DNA of 64,000 nt from Drosophila persimilis (GCF_003286085.1 NW_020825309.1:1-64000), one strand, 5' to 3'; numbered from the stretch's first letter, positions 1-10,263 are shown. Program-made: numbers and translations. Notes: generated from the letters alone by a model not told the origin.

Positions 1-60
1 ACATCCATTTTCACCACAAATCTAATATACCCCAATACTTATTTTGAGTATCGGATATAA
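1..60 (-). mobile_element. DINE-1-like (Helentron-derived) element, 5' tip
   Basis: This is the reverse complement of the 5' terminus shared by all DINE units further right, including a slightly mutated subterminal motif TATACCCGATACT (here with one substitution) next to the ATACTCA/TGAGTAT short inverted repeat. The element runs off the left edge of the window, so only its tip is visible. Confidence 0.85.
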
Positions 61-238
61 TAAAAACACCCGATTGCGTAAGTTCACCCCAATCAGCCGA
101 GGCACCGACGTCGCCCCGCCCCGAGTCCACACGGTCGTTTCATATACACAACGCTAGCAACGCCCGCCCAAGCCCCGATCCATCTACTCTACACTCCGTC
201 CCATCCGAATATCACCCAACGAAGAAAACATCCAAATC
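61..238. repeat. Env leader region sharing blocks with spacer repeat S
   Basis: Two blocks (about 66-108 and 156-192) are near-exact reverse complements of the right end of spacer S (13,695-13,778). They are separated here by about 47 bp that the S copies lack. The remainder up to the env start is C-rich and has no recognised function. The shared junction suggests that S incorporated, or was derived next to, a piece of this errantivirus leader. Confidence 0.6.
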
Positions 239-1795
239 ATGAACACCCTACTGACACTCCTCGCCCTCACGGCCTCCGCCCAAGCGTCAGTCAAGCTGAA
301 CGACTATTCCACGGCGAACTATATCCCGATTGTCGACGGCGACGTCGTCATCTGGGACAGGCCCGGATACTTGAGCCACACCACAAACGTTACATCCTAC
401 GAAGAATACGCGACCGGACCCAGCAAACCATCGAGGAACTCAAGGTGAACAGGATGGCCGAGGTGATACGCGCCAACCTAGGACGCATCAGGGACCTGGT
501 CGCCACCCTACGGATCCACCACCGGGAAACACGAAGCATTAACATACTCGGGACCGCGCTGAAAGTAGTAGCCGGGACTCCCGACTTCGACGGCGGAGCA
601 GATGAAATTCAAGCAGAACCAACTGGCAGACGCCAACAACAGGCAGATCGAGATCAACTCAAAGATTCAGACCCGACTAAACGAGATGACCGGGCTAATG
701 AACCACATTGCAAAATCGAACGATGCATAGGACAGCCTGCTGGCAGAAAGCATCGTAGCTAAAAACCGAATCGTTATCACCGACTTAGAGAACTTCATCC
801 TGGGACTGACACTAGCCAAGATCAAGATGGTGAGCCCAACCCTCCTCGCAGGCACCGCCATCCGAGAGCTGAACGAGCAGCACTTCGCTAACATAAGCCT
901 GGTGGAACTCCTGGAAGTCTCCAACGTCACCGCCTTCCAAGACGCCGACCTACTACGGTACCTAATAAGGTTCCCCCAGCCCAAGCTTATCTGCAAGAAA
1001 TTGCTCATATTCCCGGTCCAACGAGAGAACAAAATCTTGGACTTCAGCGACGGAGAAGTGGTGGCCGAATGCGAGAATCGAGTACTCAACATCGGGAGCT
1101 GCGAACCCAGCGTCGCCGCAACGTTTTTCAGGGAGCGACGAGTGACTACCTGCGCGCAACAACTAGTAGCGGGATCCACCGCACGCTGCGCCACGCTACC
1201 CGGACATCTGGACCCGATAACAGTAGTCGACCACGGCACGATCATCATAAACGACGCCAACGTGACCGTCATCGACGACGCGGGGGCTACCCACGACATC
1301 GCGGGGACATACCTCATCTCGTACTCCAGCCGAGTCACATTGAACGGCAGCTGGTACATCAAACACTTGGGCGCTTCCAATAGGAAAGCGGTAGTATCAG
1401 CCATGTTTCGAGTCAACCTGACGGACCACCACGAGAGGCTCAGCTTACCGTTCCTACGTGAACTAAGCCTGAAGAATCTCGACCACATCGGCGACCTGCG
1501 CGACTTACTGACGGTGAAGAGTATGTCATCCTACATACTCACACTCGTCACCGTCATTCCCCTCTGCGTCATCGGAATATTATACCGCCGCATCAACGCA
1601 AAGGCGCCGGAACAGAACGCCGACGCAGCACAGAGCAAAGAAAACGGCCAACAACCGCCGATCGCGCCGTACCGCGCCCCCCAAGTCACGACGACGTCAG
1701 CCAAACCAGGGGCCAGACTCTATCAACCGCCCCCCCCGACGATGCAACTCACGAACACCGTCCCCAGACCGCAGACAACGGTCAACGAAGTCTAA
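239..1795 (+). pseudogene. env: Errantivirus (gypsy-group) envelope glycoprotein, decayed
   Basis: This is an insect errantivirus Env, the class I-like membrane fusion glycoprotein of gypsy-type elements. The start at 239 gives a hydrophobic signal peptide (about residues 1-16) followed by the conserved N-terminal tract of gypsy Env. A basic cleavage-like site and the fusion-peptide-like region follow. A long ectodomain with several cysteines comes next, then a membrane anchor of about 20 hydrophobic residues near 1,530-1,590 and a proline-rich cytoplasmic tail. The frame is broken: reading moves from frame 2 to frame 1 near 440 and back near 600, and an in-frame TAG lies at 728-730. The last open stretch runs to 1,795. 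No gag or pol of this element is present upstream. Base composition is C-rich, unlike the AT-rich neighbours. The family call is confident; which errantivirus it is cannot be told. Confidence 0.8.
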
Positions 1796-2217
1796 GAAAC
1801 GACCCGGCGTCAAGCCCAGAAGACGACCCCGGCCACGAAGAACGGAAACACGAACCCACGGAAGCATGAAAGGAAAAGAAAACGCACCCGTCAGCGGGAG
1901 GTCCCGAGAACATTGTCGAAGCAGCCCGAGGATCCAATTGCACCCCAGAACCGCTGACGAGGACCCTCCTCGAGGTACAACGCTGAAAGGGAAAAGCAAC
2001 ACTAACGATGCGACAAAAGCCATCTCTGCAACACCAGCGTAAATCCTCGTTAAATAGCGCCACCTCCGACTCTAAGGCCACCATAAGAGATCAGCCAACG
2101 CCATGAACGCCGCACCTAAAGACCACGTCGGAACCAGCGATGTCGTCGACCTCACGGGGAACATTGACTCGGAGAGGTCCAACGTCGACACGGACACGGA
2201 AAGCATGCGTTCAATTT
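1796..2217 (+). other. Sequence downstream of env; possible 3' end of errantivirus with a small ORF
   Basis: This is a C-rich stretch with no recognised LTR boundary. An ATG at 2,103 opens a 46-codon acidic frame (stop at 2,241-2,243) whose start could be a Gag-type leader, but its last codons already lie in the following LTR fragment. I cannot assign a function. The block ends where the gypsy LTR fragment begins. Confidence 0.3.
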
Positions 2218-2310
2218 ACGTTGGGCGAGGTGCTGCAATTTAGTAGCAGGTTTTTTGTTTTATTGGGCGTTGGGAGAGGCGTTGTAGCGAACCCTTTTGG
2301 GTTCGTTACA
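2218..2310 (-). mobile_element. Ty3/gypsy LTR fragment (same family as G copies)
   Basis: On the minus strand it begins TGTAACGAACCC at 2,310 and matches, with small differences, the LTR pieces next to the four gypsy pol fragments at 32.3, 38.3, 43.1 and 59.2 kb. Only about 93 bp of the 5' part of the LTR is present. It abuts the LINE gag exactly at the LTR's terminal TG. Confidence 0.75.
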
Positions 2311-3777
2311 ATCTTCGTTCTTGCTGTAGTGGTTGTTGTTGTTTTTTCGCTGGAAGGTTCACTTTGGCGACTGCAGCGTAGCTCAGGACCTGGTTTGAAG
2401 TGGAGGGTGCTTCTTGGTGCGTACTGGAGCTTAGATCGTTCAGTTGTGGATTGCGAAGTTTGCTTGATTGGCGCCGTCGGCTTTGGCTTCGATTCCTAGG
2501 CATGGGAATGGCCGGCATACCAAGATTCTGCAGTAGCATATTGGCTTGGGCCAATTCCCTCGGCTTTTTGCGCATTTCTGCATTTTTAAAGGAGATGCAG
2601 CCTCTATAGCTGTCTGGGTGAGGGCCGCTGCAGTTTGCACATTTAGCCGGCTGCTGCAAGGTTTTTTGGCATGTTGTTGAGGGGTGCTGTCCAGCACATT
2701 TTACGCAGACGAAGTCACTTCGGCAATAGTTGTATGTGTGGCCAATTTTTTGGCACCGATGACATTGGACAACAGGGCCAGAGCTTTGTTGGACTTCAAT
2801 TTTAACTCTTTGCCCACCCAAGTTCGTTATGACGAGTACTTCAGCGTTGTTTGGCTTAGGCTTCAATTGCACATTGAACATGTTGAAGGGTTCTTGGGTT
2901 CCGCGACGAGTCATGCAGCGAACGAATGTGGCCTCATGTCCATAGCTAGCCAGCATTTCAATGATGTAATCTTTATCCGTGGTATAGTGGAGATCCCTGA
3001 TTATGATTCTATATCCTCTTTCCGTTTGGAGTTGATACGTATAAGATGGGGTGGTGCATCCACCGTTCCTGAAGTGGTTCTGCAAGGTTCTGAAGGAGTT
3101 CACATCAATGCACATGATGCGGAGTCCACCTGCAGGAGTTGTCTTCGTGTAAAATTTCTCCACGGGAATTAGCTGAGAAATTTCCTTTAAAGTGGCAGCA
3201 ATGTTGCTTACTTTAGTAACGACTATTGGCGGTGGTTTGGCGGGTCGGGATTCAATAGCAGGTGATACCTGAGTGGCTGCTTGTGCTGTGGGAGTAACAC
3301 GTGAGGGGCCGGCAGCATTTGGTATGATCGCTGTTGTCACTCGCACTCGTGTTGGAACTGCGCACAGTTCATCATCAGTTGAAAAATCCATTGCAGATTG
3401 AGATGGCTCTACTTGAGGGAAGAGTGGAGCTGCAGGCATTTTGCCTTGGTTGTTTAGTGTTTTCTCAACAGCAGTTGTATTTGAGTTGAATGGCTGAGCG
3501 GTACTTACTCGCTCACTCTCTGACTCACTGGAGGAGATTACTGGCAGAAGCTCGTCATCATCAACGCACATTAGCAGCTTTTTGTAGGATCTTCTGGTGG
3601 GGCATACAATTCTGACCATGCCGCCGTCTTGGTAGTCAAGAACATAGTTGTTCACTCCCATGAGATTGTCGCAGAACTTCCTCATTTCTGTTGGAACAGG
3701 CAACTTGCCTTTGTGCACGTGAATTATTGGGGGAGGCGGTTTTTAGCTTTTACCCTACGATTCTCGCGATCTGCCAT
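2306..3777 (-). pseudogene. Jockey-superfamily LINE ORF1 (Gag-like), truncated
   Basis: This is an RNA-binding Gag-like protein of a jockey-clade non-LTR retrotransposon. The C-terminal half carries a PRE_C2HC-type region followed by three consecutive zinc knuckles, starting CHRCQKIGHTYNYC and then CVKCAGQHPSTTC and CANCSGPHPDSYRGC. The tail is basic and glutamine/serine-rich. The long open stretch (3,718 down to 2,306) opens with GTG, which is unlikely to be the real start. An ATG at 3,777 begins a plausible N-terminus that joins this frame only after a one-base slip at the G5 run 3,729-3,733. The stop codon TAA lies inside the first bases of the LTR fragment, so the native C-terminus is missing. 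ORF2 is not adjacent. Telomeric HeT-A/TART-type Gags share this layout, so jockey versus telomeric type is not decided. Confidence 0.75.
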
Positions 3778-3850
3778 AGTTGGTCAGCAGATGCACAAAC
3801 AGTAGGAAAAATATTTTAAAAGTTGATTTTTTTTTATACCCGATACTCAA
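3778..3850. other. LINE 5' leader remnant and DINE tip
   Basis: Short AT-rich leader of the LINE gag. From 3,835 it carries 17-18 bases of a plus-strand DINE 5' end (TATACCCGATACTCAAAA) that runs directly into the 3' end of a DINE in the opposite orientation. Confidence 0.5.
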
Positions 3851-4739
3851 AACGAGGGGGAACGTTGTGAGTTGCTGCGGACACCGCAACTCTACGGTTA
3901 TACCCGATACTAAGTCAGTATGGCTCGCCTCCGGCAGACGCCGCTAATATTTAACGACACGACAAAGAGTGCGTGCGAGAGAGACAGAAAATCAGTCTGA
4001 GCGTGACGTCGGGCGCTGCGTAGCCACTGCAAATTGATTTGTTCCTTTTGGCTATAAAAATGATCTGATCCAGATTCAGCAATCTGATAGATATGGTCAT
4101 TATCTATGATTCTGCGTTTTTAGTTTTCTCAAATCTGCAATATTGTGGATGCAACAGATTTTCGCCCTTTGTTGGGGCAGATGGGGGTGGGGCGAAATTT
4201 TGAGATATACGTTTTATAGTGAGATCTAACAGGAGTGCGGATTCTAAATTTGGTTACTCTAGCTTTAATAGTCTCTGAGATTTGTGAATATACCCAGATT
4301 TGCATCCTTTGCCGGGGCGGAAGGGGGTGTGGCGAAATTTTGAAACAAACTCGTCTCGGTCCGATATATTAGGAGTGTGGATACCAAATTTGGTTGCACT
4401 AGCTTTTATAGTCTCTGAGATCTAGGCGCTAATGTTTTACTCTAAGCAAAGCCGCCAATGCTACGTGTGTGTTAGAGAGAAACAGGGCGAGAAAAAATGC
4501 AATTTTTTTCTTGATGCTGGCTATAATAATAATACGATCCAATTCAGATTCCGTAGTCTAATAGATATGGTCATTCTCTACGATTCTGCCTTTTTGTGTT
4601 TTCTCGTATCTTTAAAATTGTGGATGCCACAGATTTTCGCCCTTTGTGGGGGCGGAAGTGGGCGGGGCAAAGTTTTGAAAAATTTTTGTAGCAGTGACAT
4701 ATCACAGAAATCTGGATCCAAAACATCGTTGCTCTAGCT
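3851..4739 (-). mobile_element. DINE-1-like element, 5' part lost
   Basis: Minus-strand copy with the 3' hairpin region, the 3' subterminal motif and most of the body, about 90% similar by eye to the array units. It ends abruptly at the position equivalent to the 'gagctagagcaacg' segment, where the long-LTR gypsy element begins with TGTAGGGGGC. The missing 5' part is not found beyond that element. Confidence 0.85.
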
Positions 4740-5902
4740 TGTAGGGGGCATGAATCGACTTTGTACGTGTTGGAAGGTGCCTGCCGATCAGCTGCCTGGG
4801 CAGCTGACCGCAAGATTGACAATTATCGAAATCAGCCGAGGTCAGGGTTGCTCCAATTTGGCAACCTAGAGGGCGTAACCTCCCCATGCAAGAGTGCATG
4901 CAAATGTCAAGTGGCCAGAGCAGGTTTCCGGCTTCGATCTTTTCCTGTGCGATAATCAAGCCGACGAGTCGTGTTTTTTCCAATCAGTGAAAAGTTTGCC
5001 ATCCGCGCCTAATTCCACTAAATATAGTCGAAAGTGTGTACAGTGCCGGAAGGGTTATAAGTGTAGCCGTTTTCTGCGGGAGCAACCTCTTCTGTGGGCG
5101 TTCTGACCCAGAGAACCGCCAGAGGCTGGATTAATCTGTGTACATCCACGGATACCGCCGCCCCTGCGGTAAGATAAATGTCGATCCCCGTTCTCCGGGC
5201 GAATATCTAATAGAGGTAACTCGTATTTTCCGCAGCAAAAGATTTCCTGCGGAAATTGTGGACCAGCTCCTCGGGAAGACGCCGCCTTACGCGCCCCAGC
5301 CTAGCGCGACACGTGCTAAGGCGCCGTAAGGCACCCCACGTTTGCGGCACCAAAAAGTGACCAGCAAAGTGGAGTACTTCGACCCGCCTGGAAATCGCAG
5401 GCGTCAGCATACTGGTTCATCGTTTTCCCGGATCCGCCGAGAGGCTCCGTAGATTCCACGTGCCGCATCAACAAGCGATCCGTAACCGAGACCGCGTCCA
5501 CTGCTCGTGGGCTGATATTCTCGTTCCGTCGGCCGCTCCCCGTCCCCAACCGGCGCCCATGTCGCCCGGCGAGGAGTTTGTGCTGGCCAAACCAGGCGCA
5601 TTCGAGCCCTGCAACGTTTAATGTGCTAAAGACTTTCAAAGAAAATACAATCTACCGTTCCCGCTGCAACAGACCCCGGTATTAATAGAGTTTCGTCGAT
5701 GTAGAATCCAGATCTCGGTCCGTGTTTCAAAAATGGCGCAGTAAAGCCGGTGTTAAAGAAAGTTACGGCCCGAGAGCAGCCCAGCAGAATTAAAATTAAT
5801 AAATACGCTCTTCGGACACCTGATTTCAGTTCCGCGTATCTTCACCTTGGCAGGCAGTCCGTTGCGATTCGCAAACCCAGTTAGAAAAGTAATTGAGCTG
5901 CA

Positions 5903-6118
5903 GGCCATCCGGTCGAATCCGCCAGAGAGTCGAACCAATGAACAAGACTATAGAATCGCTCCTTTGAGCAAACAAATGAAGTTCCTAAAATTTAGCTTAA
6001 ATATCAGTTAGGCCATTCCGTCGAATCCGACAGAGACTAGAACCCATGAATAAGACTCTAGAATCGTTCCTTTGAACAAACAAATGAAGTTCCTAAGATT
6101 TAGCTTTAAATACTAGTT
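5903..6118 (+). repeat. Two tandem copies of a 108-bp repeat
   Basis: The two copies start at 5,903 and 6,011 and share, among other stretches, 'caaacaaatgaagttccta'. They differ by scattered substitutions. They lie inside the putative LTR, where such duplications often carry enhancer or promoter elements, but no function can be read here. Confidence 0.85.
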
Positions 6119-6894
6119 GTACCCGTTCGAATTAAGAATTTATATGAAATATTGGAAAGAATTTAGAGGAAATTGTAAGAAATCTAAAAAGCACCCGAAA
6201 CAAAACAGAAATTGATTGGATTTAGAACTAACCCCGCCTGAGGGAAATCAAAGGTCTCGAAAGCACTAATGTAAACGAAAGAAAAAGGATAACGTTCTAT
6301 TTCAGCAGTCGCCGGAAGATCGATCTTTCGCCGATGGAGAAACCTAACTGCGTGAGTAAAATCCTGCGACTTTCGTTTGGTTCTAGTGGGCGCGCCCAAT
6401 CCTAAGCTCTCGAAAAGAAAATAAGAAACGAATTTACGATAAAATCGCTAATGAATAGCAACAATCTTACACTTTCCTCACTATATCCTATACTGCCAGT
6501 TGTATACAAGCAACCGAATTAAAAGAAAATTTAAATGAATTTGTGCCAGGAATAACCTGCTAACCTTAAGATACACCTTAATTATTAACTCCACCTCATA
6601 TCACTTTATATACGCCTCAGAATCTCTCATATACATATACTCGCTGTAGATCTCTAGAATTAGAAAAATATGCCATCGCTGAATATATTAGTTTTAACCG
6701 TTTTTCGAACAAATATATAATGGAATTTAGATAAAGATACAAAAGGATGAACTCTGTGCCGGCGTGCGTGTAACCGCGATCTAGCTAAAGGGGCCATCTG
6801 AAACTTCCGGTTTTGAGGAAGATGGTCATAGGTTGGGTGGGCAAAATAAGCTACCACACTGACATCCGTGGGATAGCAACCGATATCTCCTCCT

Positions 6895-6965
6895 CTTTCC
6901 CTCACTCTTCACTCTCTTTCTACTTTCTCTCTCTCTCTCTCTCCCTCATCTTCTCCTCCCTTCTC
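6895..6965 (+). repeat. CT-rich microsatellite tract
   Basis: A pyrimidine tract dominated by TC dinucleotides, including an uninterrupted (CT) run near 6,930-6,945, close to the 3' end of the LTR. Similar GAGA-type tracts serve as promoter elements in flies. A role here is only a possibility. Confidence 0.7.
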
Positions 6966-7062
6966 TTCTGCACTCTCCCCTATTCCTTACGGAGCGTTTC
7001 TTTTATCTTTTTGTCGTTCTACCGGTAGTTCTAGCACCGTATAGTCGCAGCATTTTCATAAG

Positions 7063-7080
7063 TGGCGCCCAACGTGGGGC
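7063..7080 (+). promoter_or_regulatory. Primer binding site for tRNA-Lys
   Basis: The 18 bases TGGCGCCCAACGTGGGGC are complementary to the 3' end of Drosophila tRNA-Lys, the primer of Ulysses- and Osvaldo-type elements. The position four bases after the LTR end is normal. This anchors the LTR/internal boundary. Confidence 0.85.
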
Positions 7081-7876
7081 CCGACAGGGTAGATTCAAAT
7101 ATTCGGTTGGACCCGTGGATGATTAGATAGAAATTTTCTTTTCCGCTTTTACAAAAATTTCCTTTTCCGTTAAAGTTCTTTCGCTATCCCTTGCGGACTA
7201 GTCATCTGAAGTGGAAACCAGATAAAGGAGCAGAGTTATTCCTTTCTGACCCCAGATGACAGTCAGCAAGAAGAGGCTCAATTAACTAGAAGCGACGTAG
7301 GCTAAATCCTTCAGTGGAATTGCAGAGCGAGAATGACGAATGTCGACCGCCTGACCCTGCGGGAAATACCGCGTTAGTGTTCACACCATCTTATTAAGTA
7401 AAAGGTTTCTTCGACTCCAGCGCATTGGAACATAGATATTCTGCTTTCGAGCGTTACTCTATCCACGATGGAGGGAAGAGATTTATTCCAGAATTACTGA
7501 CGGTGGTCTCAGAGTTAGCTGTCGGAAGCAGGAAAACAGATAGATCAGGTTTTATTATCGGTTACTGTCCGCTGCCTGCGGCGAACAATCTGGGTACCCA
7601 CTGTCGAAATCAGTGTCGATCCGTAGATGCGAGTCGCGTTCGAACTAAACGTAAACCTTTCAAAGGAGATATCGAAAAAGAGTAGAATGTAGATTGTGGT
7701 GCGCGAGCGTCGGTCATAGAGTTCATTATTGGTATCAAAACTTAGTATCGAAATTTTAGTTGAATAAAACAAAGTTAGGACGAATTATAGTCACGACTTT
7801 CAGAGGAGTATTGCTAAACCAATCCCATACGACATAGGTTATAGGAAACGACCGAGATAAGTAGCATTTTCTTGCC
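7081..7876 (+). other. Untranslated leader of the Ulysses-like element
   Basis: About 800 bp between primer site and gag ATG. Long leaders are common in this group and usually carry packaging signals. I see no conserved coding frame; a short 86-codon frame at 7,425-7,685 matches nothing I recognise. Confidence 0.5.
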
Positions 7877-9415
7877 ATGGGTTTGGACAGATCTCCCGGA
7901 AAGGAAGCCCAAGGGGCAGGTGAAGGTGTAAGACCTGTGTGTGCGCTGTGCCAGAAAGCCATACAGACCACGGATGAGGTATTCCGATCGGTTTGCGAGC
8001 ACGAGTTCCATCTTCCCTGTATGACCACATATTTAAAGACTAGCAATGTTTGCCCGGTATGTAAAAGCAGGTGTAGAACTGCAAGCGGGGCTGTGCCGAA
8101 GGTAGTAGCGCAAAATACTCGCGCTCAGTCCAAGGAACGTGCAAAAGGGGGAGAAGAAGCGAGTTCTTCTAAAAATATAGATCTGTTGGCAATGGAACAG
8201 AGATTGCTCGCTTCGCTAAGTAAACGAATGGCAGAGCTGATTCAAAGCTCGGTAGTTGATTCAATGCAACAGGTAACCCGAACCTCAAGTCAGTCCACTG
8301 TCACCGCAGCGTTAGACCGTTCTCCAACGCCGTTGTCCGAGCAGTTGCAAGCCACTAACTATGGAGAGGGAACTGGTCCTGGCCATAGACAAGCACCCCA
8401 AAGCATAGGTCATCCGTCACCATTGCGAAGCGGTTTCTCTGATTTATCCCAGAGACCGGACAAAGTGGTCCATATACTCAATGGATGGAAAATTAAGTTC
8501 TCGGGAGTCGGGGTATCGATAGATAACTTCATATATAGAGTAGAGGCATTGACCCATCAAACTTTGGAAGGAAATTTTTCCGTGCTTTGCCGGAATGTGA
8601 GTGTTTTGTTTGAAGGAAAAGCTAACGAGTTCTACTGGCGACATCACAAGGCAGTAGTTGAGGTTCAATGGGATACTTTATGTGCTGCCTTACGACTGCA
8701 ATTTCGCCAAGAAAAAGATGACGTTGACATCGAAGAACTGATCCGAAACCGGAAGCAGAAGGCAAGCGAGACTTTCGATGGGTTTTACGATAGCATCTCT
8801 AGCTTGACCGATCAGTTGGAAGTACCCTGGACCATTCGGAAGTTGGTTCGGGTATTGAAGAATAACCTGCGTCCGGAGATTCGCCATGAACTGTTGAACG
8901 TAGAAATCAGAACGGTACAGGAGCTCAGGGAAATTTGTCGCAGACGCGAAATCTTCTTAGAGGACGTTAAAACTTCGCATGGGTATGCGAAAACAATGCC
9001 TTTTCGTCGAGACATATCGGAGCTAAAACAGAACATGGAGGATCAAGAATATTCAGAGAGTGAAAGGGAGATGGAAGTAGACGCAATTGCATTGATCTGT
9101 TGGAATTGTCGGAAGACGGGACACAGATATCAAGATTGTGTTTCTGAACGGGGAATTTTCTGCTATGGCTGTGGTGCTTCTAATACATACAAGCCCAGTT
9201 GCGAGAAATGTTCAAAAAACTCCAAGCTCAGCCGAAGTTGCCGTTCAAACAGAAGACTTCGTGTGTGCTACGCCATCAAGGCACCAATACCGATTAGATG
9301 CACTTCCACTACCAGTAGTGACCACGACTTACCCAGACCTACAAAAAAGCAACGACAGCTCACTGTTGAATTGCACAGACACAACCAGATTGGACGATTC
9401 AAATACCGGAAATGA
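7877..9415 (+). CDS. gag: Ty3/gypsy Gag with N-terminal RING-H2 finger
   Basis: This is a structural capsid protein of an LTR retrotransposon, 512 codons. Residues 22-62 form a clear RING-type pattern: C22-x2-C25, C40-x-H42, H45-x2-C48 and C59-x2-C62. A Ser/Thr-rich linker follows, then a retrotransposon capsid region (about residues 200-370, with the segment around FYWRHHKAVVEVQW). A CCHC knuckle, CWNCRKTGHRYQDC, starts at residue 408 and is followed by a second Cys-rich cluster (CYGCGASNTYKPSC). The last about 90 codons overlap the protease frame and are probably not native in this frame. ATG 7,877 precedes the RING finger closely and is the natural start. A RING domain on Gag raises the possibility of ubiquitin ligase activity, but only the metal ligands can be seen here. 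Confidence 0.8.
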   Translation: MGLDRSPGKEAQGAGEGVRPVCALCQKAIQTTDEVFRSVCEHEFHLPCMTTYLKTSNVCPVCKSRCRTASGAVPKVVAQNTRAQSKERAKGGEEASSSKNIDLLAMEQRLLASLSKRMAELIQSSVVDSMQQVTRTSSQSTVTAALDRSPTPLSEQLQATNYGEGTGPGHRQAPQSIGHPSPLRSGFSDLSQRPDKVVHILNGWKIKFSGVGVSIDNFIYRVEALTHQTLEGNFSVLCRNVSVLFEGKANEFYWRHHKAVVEVQWDTLCAALRLQFRQEKDDVDIEELIRNRKQKASETFDGFYDSISSLTDQLEVPWTIRKLVRVLKNNLRPEIRHELLNVEIRTVQELREICRRREIFLEDVKTSHGYAKTMPFRRDISELKQNMEDQEYSESEREMEVDAIALICWNCRKTGHRYQDCVSERGIFCYGCGASNTYKPSCEKCSKNSKLSRSCRSNRRLRVCYAIKAPIPIRCTSTTSSDHDLPRPTKKQRQLTVELHRHNQIGRFKYRK

Positions 9416-9953
9416 GTTTTATATAGGGAAAGGGGCTACAAGATCGCGTAAAGGGAAGCGAATAACTCGGTTTTGGCAAAATGTAAAGAAATGCCGGTCA
9501 GGAATTAAGTATCTGAGCGCTCTCTCCGACATAAAGAGGGATCCTCGTCCGTTCTTACCAATCCGTTTGTTCAATCGAACCGTCTATGGCTTGTTAGACT
9601 CCGGAGCCTCTATCAGTTGTGTTGGAGGCGAGTTGGCTAAGGAATTAGTTCTTGCCGATGCACCATACAAACGTATCAATGATAAAGCCAAAACGGCGGA
9701 TGGTAAGGCTCAAGAGATAGTGGGAATTATGAGAGTGGACGTGGAATATGGAGACGAGAAGAAGTCTCTTGATTTATACTTAATTCCTTCGCTCAAACAT
9801 GATCTATACCTAGGAATTGACTTTTGGGAGCTGTATGACCTGTTGCCCAGTCAGTTGCGAGTGTCCGAAATAGAGATGTTGACCCAAGAGACAAGCGGGG
9901 TTGAACAGCACGTGCTGACGCCGAAACAAAAGGATCAGTTATCCGCTCTGTAG
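9138..9953 (+). CDS. pro: Retrotransposon aspartic protease, start of pol (truncated)
   Basis: Overlaps the 3' end of gag in the +1 frame, so expression would need a +1 frameshift or the frame was separated by mutation. The annotated ATG is only the frame opening; a real product would be a Gag fusion. The retropepsin motif LLDSGAS has its catalytic Asp at residue 154, followed by the IVGIMRV strand and the YLGIDFWELYD end of the fold. The frame stops just after a linker that normally precedes reverse transcriptase (LTPKQKDQLSAL). RT, RNase H, integrase and the 3' LTR are absent, replaced by LINE sequence, so the element is dead on its own. Confidence 0.75.
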   Translation: MFLNGEFSAMAVVLLIHTSPVARNVQKTPSSAEVAVQTEDFVCATPSRHQYRLDALPLPVVTTTYPDLQKSNDSSLLNCTDTTRLDDSNTGNEFYIGKGATRSRKGKRITRFWQNVKKCRSGIKYLSALSDIKRDPRPFLPIRLFNRTVYGLLDSGASISCVGGELAKELVLADAPYKRINDKAKTADGKAQEIVGIMRVDVEYGDEKKSLDLYLIPSLKHDLYLGIDFWELYDLLPSQLRVSEIEMLTQETSGVEQHVLTPKQKDQLSAL

Positions 9954-10263
9954 TAATGGCCGTCTGTGGGGCCATTTCCTCCTGCTGTCGAACAAAATTT
10001 TTGTTGTGATGTGTTCGACTATGCGAACAAAACTGAGTCTCTCAAATGATAGAGTTGCTTTTATTGTGTTTATACCGTTGAAATGGCACATTATACAATA
10101 AGTGTGGCGCCTACTGCCTATCTACATATGTGTAGTAGCAGACATGGCTGAAAAATGACAGGGTAACATTGGTTACAATAATGGCTGTTTAGAATTTTAA
10201 CAGTGTTGTATATAGTTAAGGTAATACTAATCTTAATATTAAATTGTGTTTTGTGTAGATTAT
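9954..10263 (-). mobile_element. 3' UTR-like end of LINE (copy a)
   Basis: Lies downstream of the minus-strand RT remnant. On the minus strand it contains an AATAAA signal (near 10,060) and ends around CAGCAG. It is alignable with the 11,546-11,864 block: shared pieces include the tract around 'gtagtagcagacatggctg' against 'gtagttgcagatatggctg'. This supports two LINE 3' ends in direct order. Confidence 0.5.

Larger units (their letters stand above)
4740..7058 (+). mobile_element. Long 5' LTR (about 2.3 kb) of a Ulysses-like Ty3/gypsy element
   Basis: The left boundary is the DINE break, where the sequence starts TG. The right boundary is the CA at 7,057-7,058, four bases before a tRNA-Lys primer site. 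An LTR above 2 kb is rare, but Ulysses of D. virilis is known for LTRs of that size. Inside are a 108-bp tandem duplication (5,903-6,118) and a CT-rich tract (about 6,895-6,965). No long coding frame of recognised family is present. The 3' LTR is missing, so the extent cannot be checked by LTR alignment. Confidence 0.55.

Noticed and set aside
667-1488. 273-codon minus-strand frame opposite env
   Set aside because: Antisense shadow of the C-rich env. No recognisable domain and low-complexity Ser/Arg composition.
827-1795. Separate gene starting at ATG 827
   Set aside because: It is the 3' part of env. Upstream env-like reading continues in the same frame to about 600, interrupted by one stop.
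7425-7685. 86-codon frame in the leader of the Ulysses-like element
   Set aside because: No similarity recognised, lies between primer site and gag, and no second copy is available to test conservation.
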